From an uncultured Oscillospiraceae bacterium (lineage in GTDB: Bacteria > Bacillota > Clostridia > Oscillospirales > Oscillospiraceae), in contig CAKUED010000017.1 of NCBI GenBank assembly GCA_934646005.1, positions 1 through 64,000 on the forward strand: 64,000 bases of DNA. The letters are read 5' to 3'. Positions within the stretch are counted from its first letter, which is position 1, and every line of letters starts with the position of its first letter. Below the pieces are notes generated by a model. It ran no database searches. It saw only the letters and a list, made by a program, of their open reading frames with translations, and had not been told where the DNA came from. Shown here in pieces: positions 63,358-64,000 of the stretch. Position numbers and translations under genes: made by a program.

Positions 63358-64000
63358 TTACTGTGCCGCCTCGGCAAAAGCAGCGTCGATGGACGCGACT
63401 GCCTGCGCGCTGTCGATGTTGCCGAGCATGAGGCTGTTCATCGCGTCATAGAAGGTCTCGCTGACGGAGGCAGTCAGAGAAGCGACAGGGTTGCTCGCCG
63501 TGGTGCTTGCGTAGCCGCTTGCCAGCGCCTCAGAGATCGCGGCAAAGGCGGGGTTGGTGTTTTCCATCTGAAGGTCCGCATAGGTCGCGATGGGGATGTT
63601 GGAGTTGTCGAACAGGATGGACGAGCCTTCCTTGCCGAAGTAGAACGCGAGGAAGCGATAGACAGCAGCCTGCTTGGCTTCGTCCTTGGCAACATCCGCG
63701 CTCACAACGAACGGGCAGTTTGCGAACTGGCTGCTGGTTTCCTGCGAATAGTCGGAATCCGTGTAGGTCGGGCCCCACCAGAAGCCGACGTTCTCACCCA
63801 GCGCTTCGCCGATCTCACCGGCATCCCACTGGCCGGAGGTGAAGATGGCAGCCTGACCGGTCGTGAACAGGTTCTTTGCCTCAAAGTAGTCGATGGTCGC
63901 CATGTTTTCCGGGTATGCGCCGGCAGCGCCCAGCTCGGCGAGCTTGTCAAACATCTTGGAGAACACGGCGCTGCTCTGCGAGCCGTCGGAGATCGCGGCG
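63358..64000 (-). CDS. Sugar ABC transporter substrate-binding protein, C-terminal part
   Basis: About 214 residues visible, the 5' part lies beyond the window. Family 1 solute-binding fold: YFEAKNLFTTGQAAIFTSGQWDAGEIGEALGENVGFWWGP, QAAVYRFLAFYFGKEGSSILFDNSNIPI. Same strand and 70 bases before the permeases, so first of the operon. The frame runs unbroken to 64000; the Met at 63966 is internal. Confidence 0.9.
   Translation of the reverse strand, partial: AAISDGSQSSAVFSKMFDKLAELGAAGAYPENMATIDYFEAKNLFTTGQAAIFTSGQWDAGEIGEALGENVGFWWGPTYTDSDYSQETSSQFANCPFVVSADVAKDEAKQAAVYRFLAFYFGKEGSSILFDNSNIPIATYADLQMENTNPAFAAISEALASGYASTTASNPVASLTASVSETFYDAMNSLMLGNIDSAQAVASIDAAFAEAAQ

Overview
The window comes from an endospore-forming, high-GC member of the Clostridia, most likely Oscillospiraceae (Oscillibacter/Dysosmobacter-like). 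This rests on an alpha/beta SASP gene, a spoIIID gene, a clostridial NADP-type gdhA, DUF3793 and DUF3798 proteins, and the gut-Firmicute palindromic repeats between genes. No rRNA, tRNA or CRISPR array was seen.

The main result is that two sporulation genes are each split by a site-specific element that carries its own large serine recombinase, as the skin element splits sigK. (1) A 5,593-bp element (3967-9559) interrupts an alpha/beta SASP gene after MVK. Its ends share TCAAGAA, and the remaining bases (164 + 37) make an in-frame 66-residue SASP. (2) An 18,869-bp element (34494-53362) interrupts spoIIID at His38. The remaining bases (113 + 136) make an in-frame 82-residue SpoIIID. In both, the recombinase gene lies at one end, reads out across the attachment site into the 3' half of the broken host gene, and has its own stop codon and terminator at the opposite end of the element. 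The full recombinase gene is therefore rebuilt only in the excised circle.

Layout, left to right. 1-3608: end of glnS, a flavodoxin + DUF3793 pair behind a perfect palindromic operator, and an AraC regulator. 3803-9596: the split SASP and its element (prepilin-like protein, Fic enzyme, AlbA_2/RecG-like regulator, small ORF, recombinase). 9937-13067: YesL-like protein, CBS-containing manganese pyrophosphatase and a hypothetical partner. 13144-13640: palindromic repeats. 13738-19652: RHH protein and an ABC importer with a DUF3798 binding protein. 20027-27124: complete F-type ATP synthase operon whose c subunit has a two-carboxylate Na+-type site. 27293-30044: small protein, LOG-family protein, repeat island and an orphan lipoprotein. 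30542-34115: gdhA, serA, serC. 34356-53473: split spoIIID and its element. 53672-64000: a sugar/polyol cluster (oxidoreductase, GH32, glycyl radical enzyme with its activase, zinc dehydrogenase, LacI regulator, sugar ABC importer running off the end).

The spoIIID element also carries a three-gene, cellulosome-like set in one direction: a 2,519-residue secreted protein with phosphodiester glycosidase, metallophosphatase and CotH domains plus a C-terminal dockerin; a cohesin-linker-dockerin adaptor; and a cohesin-like/Ig/SLH anchor. Read together they suggest a small self-assembling surface complex (cargo, adaptor, wall anchor). Beside it lie a tyrosine recombinase, about 1 kb of hairpin-rich non-coding DNA, a Hin-type resolvase with repeated GGATAC sites, and a MazF/PemK - RecD-like helicase - HTH operon.
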